From an uncultured Erysipelotrichales bacterium (GTDB lineage: Bacteria; Bacillota_I; Bacilli_A; Erysipelotrichales; Coprobacillaceae): a stretch of DNA of 31,688 nt. The translations under genes were made by a program, and so were the position numbers. Under the pieces are notes generated by a model. The model made no database searches. It was given only the letters and a program-made list of their open reading frames with translations, and was not told the origin of the DNA. Of this stretch, positions 7,381-15,435 are shown in pieces (the stretch's first letter is position 1; the number at the start of each line of letters is the position of its first letter). The DNA lies in assembly GCA_910586805.1 (NCBI GenBank), contig CAJUJC010000004.1, forward strand, positions 1 to 31,688, read 5' to 3'.

Positions 7381-9147
7381 TTAACTTTCCCCCACAAAAA
7401 TAAGAATTTTATCCATTGGTACTTTATTTCCATCTTCATCCATAAAGTAAGGAGCTTTAATTGGCCATTCACAATCAATTATTTCTTTTTCACTTGCCAT
7501 CTTTCCAAAAGCAATACCACTACCACCATTTAAAACATCAATAATTGCAGTTGCAGTTGGAATAATACCTTCACCATGATAAGTTGCTGTTTTTCCTACT
7601 ATATCAGTCACTGTTAATAAAAAGTCATAAGATTTATTCATAATATAGCCATCAAGAATAATATCTATATTTTGATCAAATGAACCTTTATCTGAATAAT
7701 AAGAGCTTGTTGACTCTTTAGATTGAATTAATCTTGTTGCCACATTTTTATGATCACAACTTGATATAGTATAAGAAGCATTAATCAAAGCATATGTTCC
7801 TTCATCATTTTTGGTTCCATCTTGTAAACATCTATAAATACGATTCACTTTTATTGTAGGAAGTTCATAATCCATAATTGTAATTGTTTTTATAAATGTT
7901 GAACTTTTTCTACCTCTACTATCAACAACATAAATTTGATATATTTTTTGACCACTTTTGTTTAATGATGAATCAGTATATGAAGAAGAACACACAATAT
8001 CATTAACATAAATTTTAGAAATAGAACTTCCAAGATTTCCTGTGGCTGATATATTTAATCGACATTGTGAAATATTTTTCAAATACATATTCCATGAAGC
8101 GATGCTTGTTGGGTTAATTATTGTATCAGTAACACTAGAAATACGAGGAATAATAGAAACTGGAACTTTTAATGTAAAATTCAAAACATGACTTCCTAAA
8201 AATAAACTTCCATAATAAGTTGATACTACTACTTTTCCAACTCCACTTGTAGCATTAGGAATAGCATTCAACCAAGATGTTGGCACAGTATAATTTGATG
8301 ATGTTGCTACATTTTGAAAAGTTTGTGTATTGTTTCCAAATGTATATGCAACAGTATGTGTAAAGGAACTATGAACTCTTGAAATAGAAAGTTTTAATTG
8401 ATTTGTTCCATTACAATCTATGGATGATGATGCTAAAGAGATTGTACTCGCACTTGGTCTATATGCAGTAAACGAAGAAGAAGCACTTGAACCAATTTGT
8501 GTACTTCCATGATATGTTGTGATTGTACAAGTCCCTGTTAATGAAGATGATGATGTCAAAGCATTTAACCATGTTATAGGAAGAATATATGTCTGAGAGG
8601 TTGCTACTGAAGTAAAACTCTGACTATAACTTCCTAATTTAAAAGTAACAGTATGTGTAAATGCTGTTGATTTTCTATTGATATTGACTGTTAAACTATT
8701 GGAACCATTGATAACAATAGAATTTGTTAATGATGAAATAGATGAAGCTCTTGGTATTGTATTTAATGTTTGGCTTCCACTTAACGTCATTGTTGTTAAT
8801 GAAGAACCACCATATGTAATTTGAATATCAAATTTACCACTCACACTAAATGATTTACTTCCATCAGAATTATGAGATATTGTCGTTGTCTTTGAACATA
8901 GGGTTTTTGTTCCTGTTGTTGTATTTCCTGATCCACCTGTATATGAACCAGAATAAGTTGTTCCATTAACTGTCACACTATATTTTTTAGATGCAGAAAA
9001 GTTTAATCTTGCATCCCAGTGTAATTTTAAACTCCAACTGATTGTTGTTGTATTATTTGCAATATTTTGTGAACTTTGACTCCAGTCAAATGTTAACCAT
9101 AAATGACTTCTATATACTGAACTTTTGATTGAACCACTACTTGCCAT
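7381..9147 (-). CDS. DUF859-like phage tail/receptor-binding protein
   Basis: A 588-residue Ser/Thr/Gly-rich beta-structured protein. The N-terminal ~130 residues (SSVYRSHLWLTFDWSQSS, WDARLNFSASKKY) resemble the DUF859 family of streptococcal and other Bacillota phage tail proteins. Two tandem Ig-like repeats of about 100 residues follow; each has an S-F-THTV...F-G...VATS..Y..P..WLNA pattern, for example FTHTVTFKLGSY and FTHTVAYTFGNN. The C-terminus (GGSGIAFGKMASEKEIID, then PYFMDEDGN) is typical of this class. It probably participates in host-surface binding. The start at 9147 is preferred because AGAGGTGA lies 8 bases upstream; the ATG at 9153 is too close. It overlaps the tail-hub gene by 11 bases. 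Confidence 0.8.
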   Translation of the reverse strand: MASSGSIKSSVYRSHLWLTFDWSQSSQNIANNTTTISWSLKLHWDARLNFSASKKYSVTVNGTTYSGSYTGGSGNTTTGTKTLCSKTTTISHNSDGSKSFSVSGKFDIQITYGGSSLTTMTLSGSQTLNTIPRASSISSLTNSIVINGSNSLTVNINRKSTAFTHTVTFKLGSYSQSFTSVATSQTYILPITWLNALTSSSSLTGTCTITTYHGSTQIGSSASSSFTAYRPSASTISLASSSIDCNGTNQLKLSISRVHSSFTHTVAYTFGNNTQTFQNVATSSNYTVPTSWLNAIPNATSGVGKVVVSTYYGSLFLGSHVLNFTLKVPVSIIPRISSVTDTIINPTSIASWNMYLKNISQCRLNISATGNLGSSISKIYVNDIVCSSSYTDSSLNKSGQKIYQIYVVDSRGRKSSTFIKTITIMDYELPTIKVNRIYRCLQDGTKNDEGTYALINASYTISSCDHKNVATRLIQSKESTSSYYSDKGSFDQNIDIILDGYIMNKSYDFLLTVTDIVGKTATYHGEGIIPTATAIIDVLNGGSGIAFGKMASEKEIIDCEWPIKAPYFMDEDGNKVPMDKILIFVGES

Positions 9148-10936
9148 TTTCATTCACCTCTCTATATTTCAAACTCATATTCCCGTTTGTTCTTATAAGC
9201 CATTCATAATAACCTACATTTTCATTTCCTACTGTACTTTTTTGCATAAATAAACCTTCAGTAATATAAAGTTTGTTATTTGTTATATAAGCAACTTCAT
9301 CATCATTTTGTAAAAAAGATAATTTTTCATTCGTTAATTTCATTTTAATTGGACTTAAACGATCACCAATTTCTACACCTTGCTCATTCCAACGAAAATA
9401 TTGGTTAATTTCCTCTTTTTGTTTTTGAATACTTTCATCAACATCATGAATACGATCATTCATGTTTCTAATTTCTTCTAGTGTTTGATTAGAAATACTT
9501 AAAAAAATACCATTTTTATCAACTCTAAACCATTCACTATCAATCAAACCATCTTCTCCTCTTTCACCCATAACAATGCTACCTGTATCTAAATCAATAT
9601 CAAAACAGTTCCCTTGAATAACACCTGTATGAATTGTATTGGCATTAATATTTCCTAACATATCAATAGCTATATTTTCTAATGTTAAAAAACCATTATC
9701 TGAGTAGCCAAAACCATCTTTATTAAAAATCCATCCTTTTGTATTTTCTGTTAATGTAGGTGTATCCATAATTTTAAACCCAATAGGAAAACCATCCTGA
9801 TCCCTATCAATAACAAAATAACCACCCTTATTTCCCAAAATAACTTCTGTGCTTTCTTTAAAAGCTGATTCTAAAGAACGATATAGTTTCTTTAATTGAT
9901 TTTGCATAGGCGTATTTCCCATAGAAACATGATCTTCCTTTTCACCAAGAGAATGAATTTGAGCATTCATTCCTGTTAATACAATCTTATTTTCTGATAA
10001 AAGAATAGGATAAAAGCTTCCACCTTTATCCTCTACCAAAACAATATCTCCTACTTCTAAAATAGGATTTCCTCTATATTGAACAGTACAAGGCATATAA
10101 TGAAACCCTTGTATGCCTTCTAATAACTTATCTAATCTTTCTTGTGTCATATAGGGATTCATAAACGTTATGCCTGTTCCCTCACCTGATACAATTTCAT
10201 TTTTTTCACTCCCACTTGTTAAGGAATGAATTGTGATTTGTTGATCCATATTTCTTTGAAATTGTCCTAAATATTGAACATCTAAAGAAAGACAATGATT
10301 TGTTTCTTTCCACCAATAAAAACACAAATGATCTTCTCTATTTGCTTTGATATTACATCCTAATAAACCAGCAATATAACATAACATCTCTTGATTTGTT
10401 CCTTCACTATAATTATCAATAATGATATCAGGATAATCATATTCTTCAAAAGAAACATGACATTGTTGAGATATATCATCAACAATATCTCTTATATGTG
10501 CTGGATATTCAATTTTAGGAATGTAATCTTTTCTTAAACGCATTGTACAATCATAACCAGTTATAGAAACAATAGAACTCTCATAACTTCTTTGAATATC
10601 CTGAATATAATATGTACCCATAGGAACATATTCATATCCATCATCTATATCATCATCTTCTATCCCTTGTTCACCAACAAATAAACCATGTTCTACTCTT
10701 ACTTTTCCATTTTCTAATGGAATGACACTATCAGGCATATAAAACTTTATAGTTACTTTATTAGTCGCTATATCCCCTAATATTAATCTTGATGAACTCA
10801 TTGCTGTTTCAATGACTTCAACACTGATTAATTCATTTTCAATAGCTTCATCACTATCATTAAAATAAACTCTTGTTTTCATTTGTCTACTATAATCATA
10901 TATAGCGGATAAATAATTTTGACTAGTATGACTCAT
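9137..10936 (-). CDS. Tail hub / tail-associated protein (Tal, gp58-like)
   Basis: A 599-residue protein located after the tape measure, where siphoviruses encode the tail tip hub. The N-terminal ~340 residues (YFNDSDEAIENELISVEVIETAMSS, GTYYIQDIQRSYES, SITGYDCTMRLRKDYI, NPILEVGDIVLVEDKGG) resemble the gp27/gp44-like hub fold of prophage tail endopeptidase proteins. The rest is a fibre-like extension with coiled-coil stretches (about 330-360 and 480-505). No clear lysozyme or M23 peptidase domain is visible, so wall cleavage during injection is not evident here. AGGTAGGG precedes the start. It abuts the DUF6711 gene upstream and overlaps the DUF859 gene downstream. Confidence 0.82.
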   Translation of the reverse strand: MSHTSQNYLSAIYDYSRQMKTRVYFNDSDEAIENELISVEVIETAMSSSRLILGDIATNKVTIKFYMPDSVIPLENGKVRVEHGLFVGEQGIEDDDIDDGYEYVPMGTYYIQDIQRSYESSIVSITGYDCTMRLRKDYIPKIEYPAHIRDIVDDISQQCHVSFEEYDYPDIIIDNYSEGTNQEMLCYIAGLLGCNIKANREDHLCFYWWKETNHCLSLDVQYLGQFQRNMDQQITIHSLTSGSEKNEIVSGEGTGITFMNPYMTQERLDKLLEGIQGFHYMPCTVQYRGNPILEVGDIVLVEDKGGSFYPILLSENKIVLTGMNAQIHSLGEKEDHVSMGNTPMQNQLKKLYRSLESAFKESTEVILGNKGGYFVIDRDQDGFPIGFKIMDTPTLTENTKGWIFNKDGFGYSDNGFLTLENIAIDMLGNINANTIHTGVIQGNCFDIDLDTGSIVMGERGEDGLIDSEWFRVDKNGIFLSISNQTLEEIRNMNDRIHDVDESIQKQKEEINQYFRWNEQGVEIGDRLSPIKMKLTNEKLSFLQNDDEVAYITNNKLYITEGLFMQKSTVGNENVGYYEWLIRTNGNMSLKYREVNENGK

Positions 10937-10944
10937 ATATATCC

Positions 10945-11310
10945 CTACCTTTCAATAAATTCAATAGACATGCCTTGCCATATCCATTGTTTTAAAGTTT
11001 TATCAAACATATAAACAGGTACACTTCTATCTTCTACATAAACTTTCATTGTATTCCTTTTCCCTAATTTTGGATCAGGATATTCTATATCAAAGAAAAC
11101 AGGATCAATAGCATGTAATAAAGAAGACATTTGTGTATCATTTAAAGGAGGAAAGGAAACAGAAAGTTTCCTTTTAGATGTTAATCTATCTTTAAATGTA
11201 TCACCATATTGATTTATCCCTGTTCCATCACTAGAATCAATAAAAGCTTCTTGCCATGTCAATGCAATAGGATTGACAATATTTTGATTATTAATTTTTA
11301 AAATTTCCAT
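10945..11310 (-). CDS. Small baseplate/tail protein, DUF6711-like
   Basis: A 121-residue protein between the tape measure and tail hub, where many siphoviruses encode the distal tail protein. MEILKINNQ, ALTWQEAFIDSSDGTG and RKLSVSFPPLND resemble the DUF6711 phage protein family; the fold appears to be a short Dit-like beta-structure. It probably connects tail tube and hub. GGAGGTATAT lies before the ATG, and the genes on both sides are within 10 bases. Confidence 0.75.
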   Translation of the reverse strand: MEILKINNQNIVNPIALTWQEAFIDSSDGTGINQYGDTFKDRLTSKRKLSVSFPPLNDTQMSSLLHAIDPVFFDIEYPDPKLGKRNTMKVYVEDRSVPVYMFDKTLKQWIWQGMSIEFIER

Positions 11311-11319
11311 ATATACCTC

Positions 11320-13377
11320 CTAAATCATTAATGGTGAACGTCCAGTACGATTCACCACTCCATTATGATATTTAATAACTTGTTTACCAACAACTTCTCC
11401 ATCCATAACAAACGTTGCATGAATATTCATATTTCCTTTTGAATTTATACCCTTCATTGCAGAAGTTACAGCATTAAACACACCACTACTAATACCACTC
11501 ACAATTTGATCATTATTTGCAACAGCAGTTTTCCCATTAATACGTCCTACTAACTCTGGACCAGCTTCTCTTGCCACAAATAATTCACCAGTGTCAGGGA
11601 AACCACCAGAGGCAAAAGTTTTAGCAGATGCGCCTATAATTTGCATGACTTTTGCGCTAGCATTTAATGCAACATCAATTGTCACTTTTTTATCTTTAGA
11701 AATATTGTTAATGATACTCCTTATTTGTTCTATTGAACTCTTTGAAGGTGGCAATGCCCTTATAGATACTGTTGGATCTGTATTATAAGCTACATCTTTT
11801 ATTTCATTCATAATTCCTTTTGCTTCATCTGTAACTTTACCATTATTTGCCTCTAAACTAGCAGCAAGTTTATTACATAATTCAATACCACTTGCATCAC
11901 CATTTTTAGCAAACGCTTTTACACTTTCTGATAATATTCTTTGATCATTCTCATTCATATCACTTAAAGTTGTTGCTTTCATTAATTTTAATGTATCTAG
12001 CCCCTTTGCTTGAGCATTTTTAATATCTTCACTATTCATTTTCCATTGATCAAAGCTTTTCATCAATTGTTTTTTTTCAGTATCGTTCAATTGCATACCT
12101 TTTTCTTGTAATTCACTTATCATTTGATCATAAGTCATTCCTTGAGATAATGCTTTATTAATCATTTCTACTTGAACTAACGCTGAAGTTGCTTGTATAG
12201 CTTCCAACTCATCCTTTTGAGCAGTAACCATCCTATTTTTACAATCCTCTGAAGCTGCTGCTAAGCTTTCCCATGTAACTTTCCCATTTTCATCAAGCTC
12301 TTTATATTCTTCTAATTGTAATTTCACAGATGAGCTTACACTTCCATCCAAAGCGTCAAGTGAATATCTATACAATTCTATCCTTTTTGCATTTGCATCA
12401 TAAGCACCTTTTGCCTTATCTAAATTATCTGAATATTCTTTTAAATTGACACTAGCATTAACCAATTCTTCACCATACTGGTTCATTAAAGCTATATCTG
12501 GTTCATCTAAATATCCTTGTTTGTCATATTTCGCTTGTAGTTCGTTCAGTTTTGCCTGAGCATCTTCTTGCTCCTTAAGTGCAGCATTATAGTTATTTTG
12601 GGCTAGTGTCAAATCGCCACGTAATTTCGCTTCCTTACCTAAACTTTCAACATAACCATCATAATAAGCTTCCACTTTCGCTTTACGTTCCAACTGCTTA
12701 ATATTTTCTTCAATTTTTTTAATATTCTCATCAATTGACTTACTATTTTCTTTCCAAGCCAAATACCCATCCTTAGTTAATTTCACTGTTTCTGGCATCG
12801 CAGAATTAATTTTATCCACATAATATTGTGCTTCTTCAAAATTCTTAACATGCCCATTTTCATCAGCAAGATCTCTTAAATTATATACAAAACTTCTTAA
12901 AGCTTGCGATTCTGCCTCTACTTCTTTTGACTTTTGTACAGCTTTTTTTGTACTTTCATTAATTACATTTGACGTTTCAATAAGTTCCTTTCTTTTTGCT
13001 TCTTGAGCTTCTATAAATTCCCTAGCCTTCTTTGTAGATTCATCTTCTGCTCCACTTAACTGACTTAAACCTAATATCAATCCACCAACAAGAAGCGTTA
13101 CTCCACCAATTGGACCTGCTAAACTACTAAAAAGTGCTGGGAGACCTTTTATAGTATTTAAAAAACCAGCCCAATTTGCACTAATATCTGCAATACCTGC
13201 TGCTATAGAAACAACATTACTTATGTTAGAGATAACATCATCAAATCCAATTTCATTAATTGCATTTAAATTTTCTGCAATCAACAAACAAGTATCATTC
13301 ATATTATCTAATTGAGAAACAACTTCAGATAAAGAACCGTTTATATTTTCTAGATTATTAAATATATTTTCATTCAT
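11320..13377 (-). CDS. Tail tape measure protein
   Basis: A 685-residue protein with the composition and position of a tape measure. It has an N-terminal helix-rich part, two adjacent hydrophobic segments at about 78-108 (LPALFSSLAGPIGG, VTLLVGGLILGL), and long charged coiled coils (about 110-330). The C-terminal ~98 residues contain the tape-measure hallmark FASGGFPDTGELFVAREAGPELVG (from residue 588) and a final GRSPLMI. At roughly 0.15 nm per helical residue this implies a tail on the order of 100 nm, short for a siphovirus. AGGAGGTG precedes the start. It is separated from the upstream chaperone genes by two opposite-strand genes, so its transcript must cross them in antisense unless it has an unseen promoter. 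Confidence 0.88.
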   Translation of the reverse strand: MNENIFNNLENINGSLSEVVSQLDNMNDTCLLIAENLNAINEIGFDDVISNISNVVSIAAGIADISANWAGFLNTIKGLPALFSSLAGPIGGVTLLVGGLILGLSQLSGAEDESTKKAREFIEAQEAKRKELIETSNVINESTKKAVQKSKEVEAESQALRSFVYNLRDLADENGHVKNFEEAQYYVDKINSAMPETVKLTKDGYLAWKENSKSIDENIKKIEENIKQLERKAKVEAYYDGYVESLGKEAKLRGDLTLAQNNYNAALKEQEDAQAKLNELQAKYDKQGYLDEPDIALMNQYGEELVNASVNLKEYSDNLDKAKGAYDANAKRIELYRYSLDALDGSVSSSVKLQLEEYKELDENGKVTWESLAAASEDCKNRMVTAQKDELEAIQATSALVQVEMINKALSQGMTYDQMISELQEKGMQLNDTEKKQLMKSFDQWKMNSEDIKNAQAKGLDTLKLMKATTLSDMNENDQRILSESVKAFAKNGDASGIELCNKLAASLEANNGKVTDEAKGIMNEIKDVAYNTDPTVSIRALPPSKSSIEQIRSIINNISKDKKVTIDVALNASAKVMQIIGASAKTFASGGFPDTGELFVAREAGPELVGRINGKTAVANNDQIVSGISSGVFNAVTSAMKGINSKGNMNIHATFVMDGEVVGKQVIKYHNGVVNRTGRSPLMI

Positions 13378-13395
13378 AAAAACACCTCCTTATAA

Positions 13396-13424
13396 TTGCT
13401 TACCTCTCCTCTTTTTGTTATACT
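13396..13424 (+). promoter_or_regulatory. Promoter of first inserted small gene
   Basis: TTGCTT (13396-13401), 17-bp spacer, TATACT (13419-13424). The start codon at 13443 is so close that the leader would be little more than the AGGAGG at 13431-13436. An 8-bp inverted repeat, CTCCTCTT (13406-13413) / AAGAGGAG (13428-13435), spans the -10 box. Confidence 0.65.
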
Positions 13425-13442
13425 TATAAGAGGAGGATTAAA

Positions 13443-13742
13443 ATGAAAATGAATAAAGACAAAACTATTGTTTTTGAAAAAATTTTAAATGAAATGGGTT
13501 TTAATGAATTAGATTCATTGGATAGGCAAATTATAAATAAAATATGTAACCAATACTTTATATCTAATTTTTTTAAAGATTATCCAAACTTAAAAGATAG
13601 TGTAATAACTTTAGACGGAATAATTATTATTCTTATTATGGAGATGTTCAAACATCAATTAAAAACGAATACTAAATGTGATAAACTTATTGAACAAAAT
13701 AATCAAATCATAGAATTACTACAAAAGATTGCTGATAAATAA
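13443..13742 (+). CDS. Small protein of unknown function, paralogue A (moron-like insertion)
   Basis: A 99-residue protein, not recognised as any named family. The N-terminal half carries an acidic motif FNELDSLDRQIINKICNQYF. A hydrophobic stretch (DGIIIILIMEMF, about 63-75) follows, and the C-terminus is an Asn/Gln/Ile-rich amphipathic helix ending QNNQIIELLQKIADK. That tail is identical to the tail of the neighbouring 92-residue gene, and the N-terminal pattern LDxxD-[RK]-xxIN also matches, so the two are paralogues. It has its own promoter and terminator and lies antisense within the tail operon. Such placement is typical of phage morons expressed in the dormant state. Immunity, exclusion or regulation are possible, and none is shown. 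Confidence 0.75.
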   Translation: MKMNKDKTIVFEKILNEMGFNELDSLDRQIINKICNQYFISNFFKDYPNLKDSVITLDGIIIILIMEMFKHQLKTNTKCDKLIEQNNQIIELLQKIADK

Positions 13743-13748
13743 TAAATG

Positions 13749-13780
13749 CACCTATATTTTTATTAGGTGTTTTCTTTATT
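13749..13780 (+). terminator. Terminator of paralogue A
   Basis: CACCTA (13749-13754) pairs with TAGGTG (13764-13769). It is followed on the plus strand by TTTTCTTTATTTTTTT. The minus strand has only a weak T-rich flank, so leftward tail-operon transcription could pass. Confidence 0.7.
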
Positions 13781-13851
13781 TTTTTATAATTCTACTATTT
13801 AATCTAAACTTTGATTAATTCCACTTTCCATAAAAACGCTTCTTGTTTGTT

Positions 13852-13880
13852 TTGTATTTCTATTCATATTTATGTATAAT
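13852..13880 (+). promoter_or_regulatory. Promoter of second inserted small gene
   Basis: TTGTAT (13852-13857), 17-bp spacer, perfect TATAAT (13875-13880). The start codon is 31 bases further on, with GAGG at 13901-13904. Confidence 0.75.
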
Positions 13881-13911
13881 AAATATATAAATATGAAAGT
13901 GAGGATATTAC

Positions 13912-14190
13912 ATGAAAATAAAAGATTTTGATTTTTTTAATAATTTTGGTTTAGATGATTTAGACGAGTTTGATAAAAATGCAATAAACTTAATGAAGAA
14001 TAGTTTTTGTGTAAATTCATTTTTTGAAAATACAACCGCAACAGTAGTTGTCAATGATGCTTTGGCAGCACTATATACTCAAAACTATATGTTGTTAAAA
14101 CAATTACTAAAAATTAATATGAAAAATGATACTATTATTCAACAAAATAATCAAATTATAGAACTACTACAAAAGATTGCTGATAAATAG
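13912..14190 (+). CDS. Small protein of unknown function, paralogue B (moron-like insertion)
   Basis: A 92-residue protein paralogous to the gene at 13443-13742. The N-terminus FGLDDLDEFDKNAINLMKNSF keeps the LDxxD-K-xxIN pattern, SFF follows at the same spacing, and the C-terminal QNNQIIELLQKIADK is identical. The middle is variable (TTATVVVNDALAALYTQNY). No signal peptide or clear membrane helix is present. It has its own near-consensus promoter and a terminator shared with the convergent chaperone gene. The C-terminal amphipathic helix looks like an oligomerisation or partner-binding element. Function unknown. Confidence 0.78.
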   Translation: MKIKDFDFFNNFGLDDLDEFDKNAINLMKNSFCVNSFFENTTATVVVNDALAALYTQNYMLLKQLLKINMKNDTIIQQNNQIIELLQKIADK

Positions 14191-14224
14191 AAAACACTGC
14201 TATGTATGTGATAAGCAGTGTTTT
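14191..14224. terminator. Terminator between paralogue B and the tail chaperone frame
   Basis: A perfect 11-bp inverted repeat AAAACACTGCT (14191-14201) / AGCAGTGTTTT (14214-14224), 12-base loop, followed on the plus strand by ATTTAT. The minus-strand U-run is short (TTTTCT), so leftward termination is probably partial; the tape measure and all later tail genes lie beyond it. Confidence 0.7.
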
Positions 14225-14624
14225 ATTTATACCCATTCACAAGTGCATTCATCCAGACTTGTGCTTTGGCTTGTTCTTCTTGTATTTCTAAATTTTGTAC
14301 CTCTTCTTGTCTTTTTTGTGTTAGTGGATAAGGCTGTGATGTATAAGAAGCACTTTGTTGTCCTTTAGATCTACAAAAGACATTATATAATGATGTAGAT
14401 ATAGCATCATAAATATATATTCCTTGTAGCCATAAATGTGAATTATGACGTTCTTCTTTGATTTCATGTGCTTTTCTATAATATATAGCCAAATCTACAT
14501 CTTGGTTATAAAATTCTTCATAAGTCATTCCTATACTTAAATAGTATGGAATGACTTCATGAAAGATTTGCGTGTAATTTCTGTTGGAAAGTGAGTCTTC
14601 GGTGTCTAAAAACTCGCTTTCCAA
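14223..14624 (-). CDS. Tail assembly chaperone, downstream (T-like) frame, reached by -1 frameshift
   Basis: This open frame overlaps the end of the 108-residue chaperone gene in the -1 frame. It lacks a normal start; the first possible one is a TTG at 14624 inside the frameshift stem, without a ribosome binding site. A -1 slip at 14639-14633 would join residues 1-100 of the upstream gene to 136 residues encoded from 14633 to 14223, giving a 236-residue fusion. This is the gpG/gpGT arrangement of siphovirus tail chaperones, where the extension recruits tail tube subunits to the tape measure. The encoded segment is rich in charged and aromatic residues, with a Gln/Glu-rich C-terminal helix. 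Confidence 0.8.
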   Translation of the reverse strand: MESEFLDTEDSLSNRNYTQIFHEVIPYYLSIGMTYEEFYNQDVDLAIYYRKAHEIKEERHNSHLWLQGIYIYDAISTSLYNVFCRSKGQQSASYTSQPYPLTQKRQEEVQNLEIQEEQAKAQVWMNALVNGYK

Positions 14625-14639
14625 CTGATTGCGTTTTTT
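14583..14639 (-). promoter_or_regulatory. Programmed -1 ribosomal frameshift signal
   Basis: Minus strand: slippery heptamer A_AAA_AAC (14639-14633) in the correct phase of the upstream frame (TCA AAA AAC), a 7-base spacer, then a stem with 13 of 14 positions paired. The arms are 14625-14612 (GTTGGAAAGCGAGT) and 14596-14583 (ACTCACTTTCCAAC), with a 15-base loop and a single C-A mismatch. The downstream frame is exactly -1. Heptamer, spacing and stem all fit established -1 frameshift sites. Confidence 0.88.
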
Positions 14640-14932
14640 GAGTTATCATCCTCAAATAATGTATTTAATGTATCAGTTGCCATTTCTGATAATTTTGCAT
14701 ACATTTCATTTTTGTTTGTGAATAAATGAAAGATTTCTTCAACTTGTGTTTTCTTGACTCTTTTGTGATGAGCATAGAAAGCATATTCAAAGAGTTTTGG
14801 TAGTATTGTAATTGGCTTTTTATTCATATCAGCTAATACAATACCATCTGCTTCCATTTTTTCTAATGTTTTTCTTGTATATTCTAATGTATAATCTACA
14901 TCTTTATATGTAAATTGAATTGTTTTAGACAT
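14606..14932 (-). CDS. Tail assembly chaperone, upstream (G-like) frame, DUF5055-like
   Basis: A 108-residue protein located between tail tube and tape measure, where tail assembly chaperones are encoded. The sequence (IQFTYKDVDYTLEYTRKTLEKMEADGI, then LPKLFEYAFYAHHKRVKKTQVEEIFHLF) resembles the DUF5055 phage family. It begins as a small beta-strand unit and continues as helices. Ribosomes that do not slip end at the TAG at 14606-14608; those that slip make the longer fusion. AGGAGG lies 8 bases before the ATG. Confidence 0.83.
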   Translation of the reverse strand: MSKTIQFTYKDVDYTLEYTRKTLEKMEADGIVLADMNKKPITILPKLFEYAFYAHHKRVKKTQVEEIFHLFTNKNEMYAKLSEMATDTLNTLFEDDNSKNAISWKASF

Positions 14933-14948
14933 CGTTTTTTCCTCCTAA

Positions 14949-15422
14949 TTATGCTTCAGTTGATTTTGGATACCAAGTTGGTGCATTTGTTGGTGTAATA
15001 TATAAGTTTGTTTCTAATACAGCATTGACTGCCATTGCAGGTAATCCCATAGCACTTGGTTGTCCTGTGAAATAAACTGATTTATCTAAACCTGGATGTT
15101 TGATTTCAAACCATACTTGTTTTCCTTCTTCTTTAGCAGTTGTATAGGCTTCTAATAATGTATTCCATGCATCTTCTAAATCAGTTGTAAAGTTAGCTAA
15201 GAAGGCTAAAGCCCCCCCTAAGTCTTTTAATCCTTCTACATATGTTTTAAACCCTGTTTGGCTTAAATCTGTTGTTTCTAGTGTTTCTGGAGATGGATTC
15301 ATCTCTGGTACACTCTTAATATTAGGGATTTGAATAAATCCTTTTGCTGGTCTTGTTCCTAAAACTTCTTCCACAGCATAATTCACTGTAACTCCTGCTG
15401 TACTCATTGCAATATTTGACAT
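14949..15422 (-). CDS. Major tail tube protein
   Basis: A 157-residue protein matching Bacillota siphovirus tail tube proteins: IPNIKSVPEMNPSPETLETTDLSQTGFKTYVEGLKDLGG is characteristic (N-terminal strand, then the TTDLSD-like and Y-V-x-GLKD motifs), followed by a beta-sandwich core. It polymerises into hexameric rings around the tape measure. AGGAGG precedes the ATG. It lies directly before the chaperone genes and after the tail completion gene. Confidence 0.88.
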   Translation of the reverse strand: MSNIAMSTAGVTVNYAVEEVLGTRPAKGFIQIPNIKSVPEMNPSPETLETTDLSQTGFKTYVEGLKDLGGALAFLANFTTDLEDAWNTLLEAYTTAKEEGKQVWFEIKHPGLDKSVYFTGQPSAMGLPAMAVNAVLETNLYITPTNAPTWYPKSTEA

Positions 15423-15435
15423 AATTTTTCCTCCT

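Larger units (their letters stand above)
13689..14190 (+). repeat. 54-bp direct repeat at the 3' ends of the paired small genes
   Basis: Positions 13689-13742 and 14137-14190 match at 50 of 54 bases, including both stop codons (TAA and TAG). All three mismatches before the stop are single-base. The N-terminal halves are far more diverged, which suggests duplication followed by conversion of, or strong constraint on, the C-terminal helix. Confidence 0.9.

Noticed and set aside
7380..7478. N-terminal extension of the Gp10-like baseplate gene
   Set aside because: It lies inside the preceding gene in another frame; the GGGGGA site just before 7379 marks the true start.
13406..13435. Hairpin sequestering the ribosome binding site of paralogue A
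   Set aside because: The -10 box at 13419-13424 puts the transcript start beyond the left arm, so the RNA would not contain the hairpin; it is only a DNA palindrome or operator candidate.
14223..14624. Independent gene starting at the TTG at 14624
   Set aside because: No ribosome binding site, and the TTG lies within the frameshift stem; the -1 frameshift explains the frame better.
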